Shown here piece by piece: positions 25,232 through 35,163 of a DNA stretch of 64,000 bases. Numbering within the stretch: position 1 is the first letter of the stretch; each line of letters begins with the position of its first letter. Both the position numbers and the translations under genes were made by a program. Below the pieces are notes generated by a model, which worked only from the letters and a program-made list of their open reading frames with translations, ran no database searches and was not told the DNA's origin. This DNA comes from Paraphaeosphaeria minitans (taxonomy: Eukaryota; Ascomycota; Dothideomycetes; Pleosporales; Didymosphaeriaceae): NCBI GenBank assembly GCA_015832175.1, contig WJXW01000006.1, positions 1,364,001 to 1,428,000 on the forward strand. The letters run 5' to 3'.

Positions 25232-26898
25232 ATGTCGGGTATTCACTTTACTGCGCTGATCCGTCTACCTTTCGAGCGTGGAGATTTTGTTGATCCGCAA
25301 CAGGCGAGTTCCCCCGTTCGCAGGCTACGCCGCAGACGTCCGCTTACACCGGCCTAGGCTACTTGGGACGCAACAAAGGATCACGAACTCTGGAGGATCG
25401 TTTCCAAATCCGCAAAGACGAAAGATCTAGACTGTAGGTGGCTTGATCATGAAGCTAAGCTGGATGTACTGACTAGACGCAGGGGTCAAGCTGTATGATG
25501 TACAACTAATCGTTATTGCCACAACTAATGCATGCAGAGCAACCGAATTCAAAGTACCTCCTACCTTTCTATTGCAACAGGCCGCATGGCTTTACGAGCG
25601 ACACCTGGACCATGTGCGCGCTCAAATGAAGAAGGTAGGCGGACAGACTGCGCCAGCCTTGTCTAGCACAGACAGCACTCAAGGTAGAGCGAGCGCCGCG
25701 ACGAACAGGCCTGGAAGTGGCCTTGCAGGAGGTAATGCGCACGCTCGTTTGCAAGACTTATTTGACGTTCTCAGTAGCTTCTAGACCTGCTTCTGTTCTT
25801 ACCGTGCGACAAAAAGACGATCAAGTAGCCGGAGAGGATGCAAGTACTTCGGGTATGCAATTCTTTTGCCATGTCATGCGTACAGGCTTGCTGATATTAT
25901 GCAGTTCCTCCAGGGCCCAAGCCATCGTTGTCACGTACCCCTTCTACCAACACCATTACACAATCGAAAGCCTTTGGTCCACACGCGTCGGTCCGCAATT
26001 CAAGCTCTCGACCTCGACAGAAGGAGGATCGCCCAAGGACAAGCCATCTAGGAGCCGGTCAAGCCATGTCACAGGAACCTGCGCGAGCTTCTGGCAACAG
26101 CTCACCTACTGATCCTGCATCTTCTTCCAGTAGCTCATCCCTCTCGATCTCTGGTCGCGACAATCTCATCACCCGAAGCCAGTTGTTCAAGAGACCGCCT
26201 CGCTTCCAGCGAGCACAGCCTCCTAAAGAGCTGCTCACATATGATGAAGACATGGACGAACTCGATGATAGATCTCGGGATGCCAGTGCAGAATATCCAT
26301 TCGCGCGGCCGAGTGGCCAAGCAAGGGCTACAGGCACTACAAGAGATGGAACTCGTGACAATCCTGCACCCGTTGGACGAGAAGAGAGAGTATCCAGCAG
26401 ACGCCGTAATGATCGCCTGACGAATACTGATAGGAATTCGGCACCACCAGCACCTGGGCCTGAGACAAGCTCATCGGTGACCAGTTCCGTCAGCGAGACC
26501 ACAAACCCAGATGCTCGGGGTCCCGAGCCTTCAAGTCGCAACCATCGGACAGGTATGGCGCAGCTTAGCCCGGGGAGGTTGGGAACTAGATCGCGGAAAG
26601 AGGGCAGTGAAGGTACACCCAGCATGGGAAGCAGTTTCAGTGATATTGATGGTACGTACACATTTTTCTTCACACATGGACAGTCAGAAGCCATTTCTGC
26701 TCACCGTGCCTCTGCCTTCCAACTGGTGCCCCCGCATCTTGCCAACATGTGCCCTCTACAGAAATGGCTCCCACAGGAACTGACCTCGTTTGCGTAGACA
26801 CCAGCATCAGCCAGTCCGCCCTCGAGGAAGCGCTGCTTAGTAATATCCAGCACGGCCGCATGAGCACCTTGAGCCAGCTGCGGTCGCGTTACCTGTAG
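25232..26898 (+). CDS. ATG29: Autophagy-related protein Atg29
   Basis: Atg29 joins the Atg17-Atg31-Atg29 scaffold that organises the phagophore assembly site. Seven exons were joined: 25232-25303, 25358-25433, 25483-25492, 25538-25731, 25775-25852, 25905-26651 and 26798-26898. The total is 1278 nt and 425 residues. The conserved N-terminal domain reads SGIHFTALIRLPFERGDFVD, then WDATKDHELWRIVSKSAK, DWVKLATEF and FLLQQAAWLYERH. Restoring it needs a GC donor at 25304 and a 10-nt microexon (25483-25492). Without them a TAG stop interrupts the frame. The C-terminus SALEEALLSNIQHGRMSTLS fits fungal Atg29. The middle is Ser/Thr/Pro-rich and disordered. Confidence 0.9.
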
Positions 26899-27172
26899 CC
26901 GTGAATGAATTGACGATATCTCCCTCGGCTAGCTTTCCGCTGCCTGGCTGCGTTGACTGCTTGTTTTGTCTTGGCGTCTGCGCCTTCCTGTTTGGCAAAC
27001 GAGCTCAGGCCAAACTTTCTCCCGCCCCAACTGACCTGACTCTCTTCTGGAGTTGGCGCTTTTTTCAATTTTGTTCCTTAGACAACCTTGTCGCACGCGA
27101 GCGTCACAGGCCACACAGTTCTACAACCGCCTTTGAATTGGAAGATTGCATGCCGATTGACGCCCTCTAGCC

Positions 27173-28585
27173 ATGAGTGCACCAGCTTCTCGTCCGCCGC
27201 CCCGCCGCCCGTTTTTCTTAGAGCCATGGTTCCAGGACATGATGAAGCCCGTAATGCCGCCCATACTCGTCTCGGACTTCGAAGACGACCCGCCCATTAC
27301 CGTTAGGTACATCCAAGGGGACAATGATCTGGACTTCAAGACCGTGTATACCAGCATCATGACTCTATCTCATCATGCCGGTCGCGGTCTGCTTAGAACG
27401 AAAAATGAGAGTGATCCAGACCCAGGTGAGTAGCCTCACGGGCTAATCAAAATAACGATGACATACTTATTTTTCAAGTCTTCTACATAAAGAAAAAGTG
27501 CGACCCAGAATTTCTCGAAGCCTTCTGGAAGTGCGCTTCCTATCTGTGCGATTATTTCGCCGACTTCCTTGCGTTCGACACCGCCCATATGCAGAGCGTA
27601 TGGTTTCATCTGCTGGATAAGCTGCAAGAAGCCACGATTCTGCCACACTATTTCTGGATAAGTGGCATGCCGTTCTGCGAACACTCGGAAGACTTTGTAC
27701 GAGACACCAATAGGCTTTACGTACTCATATCAGGTCTGATTGCTCCTACGAGGGTCGCTCCGCCCTCAAACATCCTTGGTACAGACTACATGAACAAGAA
27801 CCGTGGAGATGGCGGTGTGTCGGGCCTCAAGGGATGGCAACAATTCCTTTATAAGGATTCTCCGGGCTTTTTCGTGCCCAAGTCCAAGAGGCTGTATCCG
27901 ATGGCTGCCGAAAACCCCACTAATCACACGGCGTTTGAGGCACACATACCCCGGGGTGGCCTAGCAATTGTCGACAGTCATACCAAAAAGTTAAGGGAGC
28001 TCACGGCACAGGTCGCTCAGGTGAGATTGGCGTATAACTTGTATGAGACTTGTTCTGATAAAAGTAGGGAGAATCGAGCACACAAACCGTTGCAATTGCA
28101 CTCGCCGATTTTGATCAGAAGGTACACTAAACGGTTATTTCGCTCTTCATCTTCGCTCACAATAGTAGGCTCTGAAGCTTGACCGAGTGTCGGCATATAC
28201 CGCTATCGATGGTCGCCAGGTTATGCTACATCCTGTAAGTTTCGACCCCTATATCGAGGCTACTGCTTACATAAGGAGATGTATCCTGATCCTAAGCTAC
28301 CTCGAGCACCTCGTCAACATCCTGGACTAGTTGACCCAGGCCTCCAAGACCCGAAACCTGGTCTGGAACGTCTGAACGAGCTGACAGGTAGGTGAAGTTG
28401 CATCAAAGGCTGGTTTATACCATACTAATTTGAAAGGAGCGTACAAGGGCAAAGATATCTATGAACACCCTGATGATAATGGGAAATTCCCCATGTTGAG
28501 TCTCAGGTATCCCGAAGCTCCACAGAATCAAACACTGCAGTCGAAGATCGACCGTGCTGCATACTCTGATATGCAAACTCCTTAG
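27173..28585 (+). CDS. Unrecognised five-exon gene adjacent to MAT1-2-1
   Basis: Exons are 27173-27425, 27479-28020, 28169-28234, 28276-28387 and 28437-28585. They sum to 1122 nt for 373 residues, and all introns are GT-AG. No signal peptide or TM segment is visible. The N-terminus is Pro-rich (MSAPASRPPPRRPFFLEPW). The centre is aromatic-rich and looks globular (CASYLCDYFADFLAFDTAH, SVWFHLLDKLQEATILPHYF). The last third is Pro-rich. I do not recognise a family. It lies between ATG29 and MAT1-2-1 in the same orientation, about 1.3 kb upstream of the HMG gene. It could be a mating-type-associated gene, like the lineage-specific extra MAT-linked ORFs reported in Mycosphaerellaceae, or simply a flanking gene. 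Confidence 0.75.
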
Positions 28586-29861
28586 GTAGAGACTTTTGAG
28601 TCGGATCCAGTGCCTCAAATAGCAACCTTGCCATCGTGCAATTTCACTTGTCGAGCTGAAGTTCACATCGCAAGGCTCCTGCCCGTCACTGGCTCGAACA
28701 GGTATGAATGCTCTAAGCCAGCTTTTGCTGCAGCGGACGACTTCGTACCGATGAAGGACAAAACTTTTTTTTGGCAAAGATTCCGCTGAACCAAATTGTA
28801 TACGTCTCAGTTTAATTCTGTAGACGAGGTGGACTGTGCGATGGACGATCACTCAGCTTGGTATGTACTTTCGCAAACAACTGCGTCGGAGTGTGAATCC
28901 TTGCAAAATGTTTCGTATGATACTCTAAAAGCCGTAATTTATTGCACCATGTATCAATCTCATAACTGTCCCTATGCACAGCAAGTGCCTCGTACCTTTT
29001 GTCACGTGATGTGGCGCCATCCCCGGGAGGTTTCTTTGTTTCCCTTTTGGTGAGACAAAGAAGACAGCCCTAAGAAGCCCCTGAGCTGTCTCTGGGCGGG
29101 GAAGTTGTTTTCTTTCAGCCGTGCCGCATATTGATAAAGTACATTGGCCTTTCCGCTCCTGTTCATCTTCCTCCACTTCTCGACGTGTTTTGAGCTGTAT
29201 GATTACTTTCTTGACGCACTGAATACAATGCTGACGAGCACTGATAGCGCACGCGGAGCCAGAACAGACCTTATACAGCCTCTATAGCGTTATGGGGCTT
29301 TCTTGACTTTGTCTCACCACAGGTCCTGCATCTGAACTCCCTTCTAGTAAGATGTTCGCTTTCAATACGTATTTACCCAAATCTAAGTTCAGGTAGTTGT
29401 ATCATAACAACACCGAAGCAGAAGCGGTAGGTGCAGAAGTCGTTTCGAAGCTTATCGTTGCTCTGAATCGAGAATTGAACGACGATCGCGGCTAGGTGAA
29501 AGGTGTCATCCGCGAGAACCAAGCGTGCAGTGTGCGCGATGCGCATTGAACCAAACTTGCGTGAAGGCGATAGCGAGCGACCAATAACCAGCGTTTATCT
29601 GGCCGTTTGATCGCAAGTGACGAGGCTGAGCAGGTGAGTGAGAGACGTTTAGGCAACGGTGAGTGCACAGGCCCGAAGTGAATGCCACTGATTTCTGTTT
29701 AGCGCAAGCTCTTGGCGCACCTGCCCCCCTCAAAAAGCCGCGCGCTCACTTCAAACTCTCTTCTGCTCCATCTACTTCACTCGCCCACTCTCAGAATCTC
29801 AAATTCTTTACAAAGCTTTCTGAGAGCACACTTCTACTATCAAATCTCTCTCTCGCTCACA
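28586..29861. other. MAT1-2-1 upstream region
   Basis: This 1.28-kb stretch has only short, mutually overlapping open frames. The last ~150 bases before 29862 are pyrimidine-rich (repeated CTC/TCT), typical of a fungal core promoter and 5' leader. Degenerate remnants of other MAT genes cannot be excluded by eye. Confidence 0.5.
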
Positions 29862-30998
29862 ATGAACTCACTCATACCCTCTCCTCTCTCCGGCACCATG
29901 CAATTCGCTCGCCTCTCTTCCGTTGACGAGGCCGCTATCGCAAGCTTCGACGACAATCTCCAGTATTGCAAAATCAGCCTTGCGTCTGTCGATCAAGTTG
30001 AGCTCACTGGCAACGTCGACGTGCGCTTCGGCAGCAAACTGGCAGCGAGCTACTTCGCATATCAGCTCAGCCTTGAGTTTGGTCGCAGCGTCGCTGTCTA
30101 TACCGCCAAAGACGGTATCCATTCGGTTGTGCGGTTCGCGCCTGAGCAAGACTTGGATGCTCCCGCTTTCCCATTGAGCCCAGATCTTTCGTCTTTCACC
30201 TTGACCTCCACCGAGACGGAGAAGACTGCAAAGACCAGCCCCGCTGCTTCCAATATCCGTAAAGGCCCTCCTCGTCCAATGAACTGCTGGATGCTGTTCC
30301 GCGACACGAGGCACAAGCAGCTCAAGGATCAGTTTCCGCACCTGACTGTCCAACATATATGTAAGTAATTTTCCTGCTCCTGCACTTTTACCAGTCATAC
30401 ACATTCATCGCAGACATGCTAACTCTTAAAAGCGACTCTCTGTTCTGAGGACTGGAAGAAACTTTCGGCAGCCGGGAAGGAAGAGTGGCGAGCGCGTGCC
30501 AAAGACGCGAAAGATGAGCACCAGCGCATGTATCCGGACTACAAGTACACTCCTCGCAAGCCCGGTCTGAAGAAGAAGCGCCAGTCCCGAAAAGTTGCAC
30601 AAGCTGCTATGGCCGCGACTGCCCCAGCAAACATTACCCTGCAAGGCGAGATTCAATCGTCCTCCCCGATGGACGCTTCAACAATGGACTTCACACCAGT
30701 CGACGACTTTGGTACTGTCTCTGACGACTTTGGTACTGCCTCTGACGACATGGCGTCCATCATCAACGATAGTCTTTCCGGTGGCGCAGTTCAACAGATC
30801 GAGGCCGTTGATGCATCGTCACAACAAGGACCGCCATTCCACGACAACGAGATTGCTAGACAGGACATACTCGACATCGAGTTCGGTTCCAGCATCGACT
30901 TTAATTCTCTGGACCTCTTCGGCGATGACGCCTTCGCATTCCGAGCTGGAGCAGACGCGAGCGCCACCTTGCCGCCTTTCTCGTCATACATGTTCTAG
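29862..30998 (+). CDS. MAT1-2-1: Mating-type HMG-box transcription factor MAT1-2-1
   Basis: This is the master regulator of MAT1-2 mating identity, a DNA-binding HMG-box protein. Two exons (29862-30360 and 30433-30998) give 354 residues. The HMG box spans about 138-215, starting RPMNCWMLFRDTRHKQLKDQ, with STLCSEDWKKLS and YPDYKYTPRKPG at its end, followed by a basic KKKRQSRK segment. The intron splits a Ser codon inside the HMG box (T|CG), the position known for the conserved MAT1-2-1 intron. The C-terminus is acidic and Ser-rich with a short near-duplication (DDFGTVSDDFGTASDD). Possible alternative starts are 29712 (in-frame, upstream) and 29898. The downstream APN2-COX13-APC5 order independently supports the call. 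Confidence 0.95.
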
Positions 30999-32157
30999 AG
31001 GCTGCATCTTGGTCTTCGAGCACCCTGTGGCGAATGATCTTTCCGATCTCACCACGGTTTCTGTCTGGAGTTAGGCGGTCTCACTTCACTCAAAGTATTG
31101 CATTTTGCGCGATACACCTCTTGTCTATTACATCGGCTCTCTCGGTCTCTTTCACATGACTGCACGTCCATTCTGCATTATTGGCCAACGCACATGGGTC
31201 CCATGAATCGAACCATATCCCCAACAACACCATGATATCCAGGCACCTCACGACTACCCCCTCCGACACCAGTACATCAGCATCCCCACAACACACTAGT
31301 CCGCGCTTTCACCGGCACTGCCTTGTTCCCTTCTCTCTGCGACATTGGGTTTCGGGGTGAGACGAACAACAACCCTTGGACAGCAGAACCTTCTGGATAA
31401 CTCGGCTTCCTGGTACGTGCGGATACGGATCAAAATCTGGCTCTCAACGACTTTTTCCTTTTCCTGTTCTTTCTTTTTCTCAAGGTTTCTCGGTTCCTTT
31501 CTTGTTCTGGCATCTTTTGCGATTGCGCTGGCTGTGGTCCGGCGTGATACTCTAATACTCATGGATGGGACGGCGGAGGAATGGAAAGATGACGAATGCT
31601 TTGCATAGTTGAGTGTGAGTATTGCATGCTTAGTACTTTTCCTCCCTTCTCTCTCCCTCTCTTTCTTTCTCTCTTATTGTCTTTTCGGCGAAGGTGGGAA
31701 AAAGTCGCGGTCGTACCACATGGTACTGGTCTTGGTTGCAAAAGCGACGGAACGACTGCAAAGACCGATCAAGGATGGCGAAAGGAAAGGATTTCGGGTT
31801 TTTTTTTCAAATGGCGTCTCATGTTTTCGGTTTCGGCACACTCAAGCCCATCATGTACTTAGTCACAGAAATAGTTCATACGAAAATACAAAAACAGGAC
31901 AAAAACCTTGGGTCGCTCTGCAAGTGATGGGGGTGGTGTAGAGGCGCATGCACGTATCGTGACTTTGGTGTCGCTGAGCATAGCACGGAAATGGCACGGA
32001 GAAGACGCAGAGATGTGAAACTGTGGGAGAGAATCGACTGCAGCAGGTCTCCGTGAAGACAATGCCATTGGTATCATGCTAACTCGCTACCTAAACCTCC
32101 AAGATCAAGCCCCAGCCCGCCATACCCGCGAAGCCCGCGCCGGCTGCCATCGCATTG
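30999..32157. other. Convergent intergenic, MAT1-2-1 to APN2
   Basis: This 1.16-kb region lies between the 3' ends of MAT1-2-1 and APN2. It holds two strongly pyrimidine-rich plus-strand tracts (about 31440-31510 and 31630-31690). The open frames across it are products of this low-complexity composition. The right boundary of the idiomorph probably falls here. Confidence 0.5.
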
Positions 32158-34093
32158 TTACTTCTGCGGACTGGGCGCATTCCAATCACTTGCCCATATG
32201 AACGTCCCGCACCGCCACTGCGTGCCGCTCTCTTTCTGCCCAGATGGTCCCAACGGCCTGGGTGACAGAGTCAGTGTGCTGCGATAGCATGCGTGAAGAC
32301 GGGCAGGGAAGGGCACTCACCTTGAGCATGTCCAGAACTGCCTCCCGCAATTGACGCCCGGCTTCTTCGTTGTAAAGCTCTTGCAGGGCTCGTCGTGGCT
32401 TTCGCAGCGAGGAGACGGCTTCTTGGAGAAGAGCTTGACCCATGACTCTTTCGAGGCTTCGGGATCGCGGACGGGTGGCGGCGTGGCGGGCGGAGGTAAT
32501 GAGGAGGGAGATCTGGCTTCTTCTGGGCTTGCAGGCGGGTCCTGCGAAAGCTTTTTGGCGAGCGCATAGTCGCCCGAGGATTCTTCTAGCTTGGGTGTCG
32601 CGGGAGAGACTTTGGGGGCAAAGAAGCCTCGAAGGGACTGCTGACCTTTGCCGGAGGACGATCGGGTCTGGGAAGAAGCAGCGGCATTGGCTTTGCTCTT
32701 TTTTGTAGGGCTCGCAAGTGGTGCGTCAGAAGCGCGACGTTTCTCGGGCGCATTGAGCGACATCTTCTGGTTGGAGTTGAAGCCATTGACTGTGTGCGGC
32801 ACATCGGGGACAATGGCGGGGTTCGATTGACCTGTGGAACCTGCTTGTAGATTAAGCGGGGACTGTAGCGGTAGCGACGGGGCCTTGGAAGGCGCGCGCG
32901 CCTTGCTAAACATGTCCTTGATGCTGCGCCGTTTGTCGAACTCGGGTAGAAGCCGACCAGAGAGAGGGCGCAAGTCCTGAGCAGGACTGTACTCCCTCAG
33001 TCTCACACCAGCCTTGAAGACGCCCGGCGCGTTCATGAGATCGACCATGTGCACCTGTTCTCCTTCGTGGTCTACGAAGTCCTTGGTAGATGCGTAAACA
33101 GGACAATGATCCGATCCCATCAGGCCCTCTTGTATGTTTGCATCCTGGAACCAGTCCTTCATTTCGATGCTGCAGAGCACGTAGTCAATGCGGGAACCAA
33201 AGTTGCCAGGTCGAGCGTTGATCTTCTGTTCCCAATGTGAGAACATGCCCTCGCGTTCCGGGTGCATTTCCCGGCAAAGATCCCAAAGGACCGGCTCTTC
33301 TCTTCCCTCATCACGGGCTCCGTAAATTCTGCCGTGCGCAAGAAGTTGATTGAAGACGCGCCTGTTCGGGGCGTTCATGTAGTCCTCCCTTGTGATGCCT
33401 TCGGACCGCATGCTCTCCTCTGCCTTTGCCGTGTCTATTTCCTCCCTTGATACATTCAGATCTCCTGTGAGGATCACCCTTTTCCCCATCTTCTTGAGAT
33501 TGCGAATGCGCGTGTCGAGGGCGGTGAGGAAGCCATAGCGGAAGTCGTCGCGGAGGCCGTTGCTGTTGGCCGGACTGTAGACGCCAAAAATGACGAAGGC
33601 AGGGAACTCGAGAACCAAACAGCGGCCTTCAGCGTCGAGGGCAGCAGGATCGACGCCCAGTGAGGTGACCTGCGAGGGCGTAGGGTAGCCACCGATGGCG
33701 GCGTCTTCTTGCTGGTCTCGGTATGGTGTCGACGAGCCGGGCGGACACAGGACTCCCAGGAGGCCTTCTTCGGCGCGGATGGGGGCGCACACTGCATTAC
33801 GCGTATAGATAGCGACGCCAGAGTAGCCTGGGACAACAGTCAGCGAAGCACGTGCTGGTAGGCAAGACGCCGGTACCCTTCTTATGCTTGGGCAAGCTGA
33901 AGTAGCAATCCCAGCCGGGGACCAGCACCATGTCATCGCCCAGGTCTTTCCGCTGTATCTTCAGCTCTTGCATGACGACAATGTCGGCCTCGAGCAGGTC
34001 GAACATGTAGTCGAATGTGCGCTTCTCGCGCCATGGCTGGTAAGCAAAGGGGTTGCGGATGCCGTTCACGTTCCAGGTGGTGATTCGGACCAT
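32158..34093 (-). CDS. APN2: AP endonuclease/DNA lyase 2
   Basis: Apn2 is a class II AP endonuclease and 3'-phosphodiesterase for base-excision repair in the nucleus. Exons on the minus strand are 34093-33877, 33827-32321 and 32257-32158, giving 607 residues. Exonuclease III-family motifs are present in order: TTWNVNGIRNP, MQELKIQRKD with the catalytic Glu, FGVYSPAN, LTGDLNVS, FGSRIDYVL and GSDHCPVYA. A PCNA-interacting box QQSLRGFF (QxxLxxFF) follows. The C-terminus is a GRF zinc finger (CESHDEPCKSFTTKKPG through WRCGTFIWASDW) completed by the last small exon. It is the standard MAT-flanking gene of Pezizomycotina and is divergent from COX13. Confidence 0.97.
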
Positions 34094-34362
34094 GGTGCGT
34101 GAGACGGACGGGCACGGCGCGAACGCCTCATGGCATCTTTCCTTCTCGTCGTGGAGCGTTCGACACGCACACAGCAGCAACACGACCAGACGTCGGCAGC
34201 ACGACGTCACGTGCATTGCACTTGGCCCAGGGCGGACAGCTGCCGGCAAACCCGTCAAACCCGCCAAGCTCGCCTGACAACCTCGCTTTCGTCAGTCCAA
34301 ACCTCACGACACCCCGACTCCAATTGCGCCCCAATTGCGAACACTCTCCACTCCCCGCCACA
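34094..34362. promoter_or_regulatory. Bidirectional promoter, APN2 / COX13
   Basis: The start codons of APN2 (minus) and COX13 (plus) are 269 bases apart, so both promoters must share this stretch. It includes CACGTG-like sequence near 34206 (GACGTCACGTGC), a potential bHLH or bZIP site. Its use is inference. Confidence 0.5.
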
Positions 34363-34932
34363 ATGATTGCCCAGCGCACCCTCTTCCGCGCCAGCCAGCG
34401 CGTGGCTCCCGTCGCCCGCGCGCCCCTCCGCCGACGCATGTACAGCAGCGAGTCGCCCAAGCAGTTCGCCGGAGCCGAGGACAACGAGTTCAACCGCGAG
34501 CGTGCCCGCATTGCCGAGCACGCCGAGGAAAGCGGTAGTAAGTGACGGCCGCCTACGGCAGTGCGACATGCATCGAGTGTGCTGACAACGGGCCGCAGTC
34601 TTCTGGTACAAGCTCACCCTCTAGTATGACCCACCCTGCCGCGCGAGCCTACCGACCCCGATTCTAACACCTGCCAGCGTTGCCCTTCCCTGCCTGCTCG
34701 TTGCCGGCATCAACGGCAAGATCAGGTGGGATGCCCACTGGGAGCACGTAGCTCACGCACCCCCGAAGGAGGAGAAGCCCGAGTACGCCTACCAGAACAT
34801 CCGCACCAAGAACTACTTCTGGGGCGACGGCGACAAGGTAAGCACAGCCCTCGTGAAACCGCGCAGTTTGCTCATGCCGGCCAGACCCTGTTCTGGAACG
34901 ACAAGGTCAACTACCACAAGAAGGAAGAGTAA
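34363..34932 (+). CDS. COX13: Cytochrome c oxidase subunit 6A (Cox13)
   Basis: This is a nuclear-encoded complex IV subunit of the inner mitochondrial membrane. Exons are 34363-34537, 34599-34623, 34678-34837 and 34885-34932, giving 135 residues. The Arg/Ala-rich transit peptide (MIAQRTLFRASQRVAP) is followed by the single membrane helix in WYKLTLYVALPCLLVAGIN. The conserved C-terminal YAYQNIRTKNYFWGDGDK and the end TLFWNDKVNYHKKEE are complete. The second exon is only 25 nt and falls in the helix. It keeps its usual place between APN2 and APC5. Confidence 0.97.
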
Positions 34933-35163
34933 GCGTTTCTCAACACCTGGTACCACAAAGACGAGTCGGAGCTCTAGAATCTGTCAGAGTACGCAGCTGC
35001 AGTCTTGCATCGATGTTGTACATAAGCCAAGATACTTGTATCGCTGGCAATGCATTTCATTTGTCGAGTTCGAACCCCCACCTGGAAGCCATGTCATGCC
35101 ACGCATATCCGTGAACGTGAATCCATGGCCAGGAGACATGTGCATGCTCCAACGCAACACCCC

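Noticed and set aside
28796..29176. Short ORFs on both strands upstream of MAT1-2-1
   Set aside because: They overlap each other, have no recognisable motif, and fall in the presumed promoter region. A degenerate MAT fragment cannot be claimed without comparison.
31296..31941. Low-complexity ORFs between MAT1-2-1 and APN2 as an extra MAT gene
   Set aside because: They arise from pyrimidine-rich tracts (SLSFFLSYCLF-like translations), overlap in several phases, and have no splice-supported continuation.
35050..35090. tRNA-like GTTCGAAC T-loop sequence near 35067
   Set aside because: No matching acceptor stem, anticodon arm or D arm could be placed around it.
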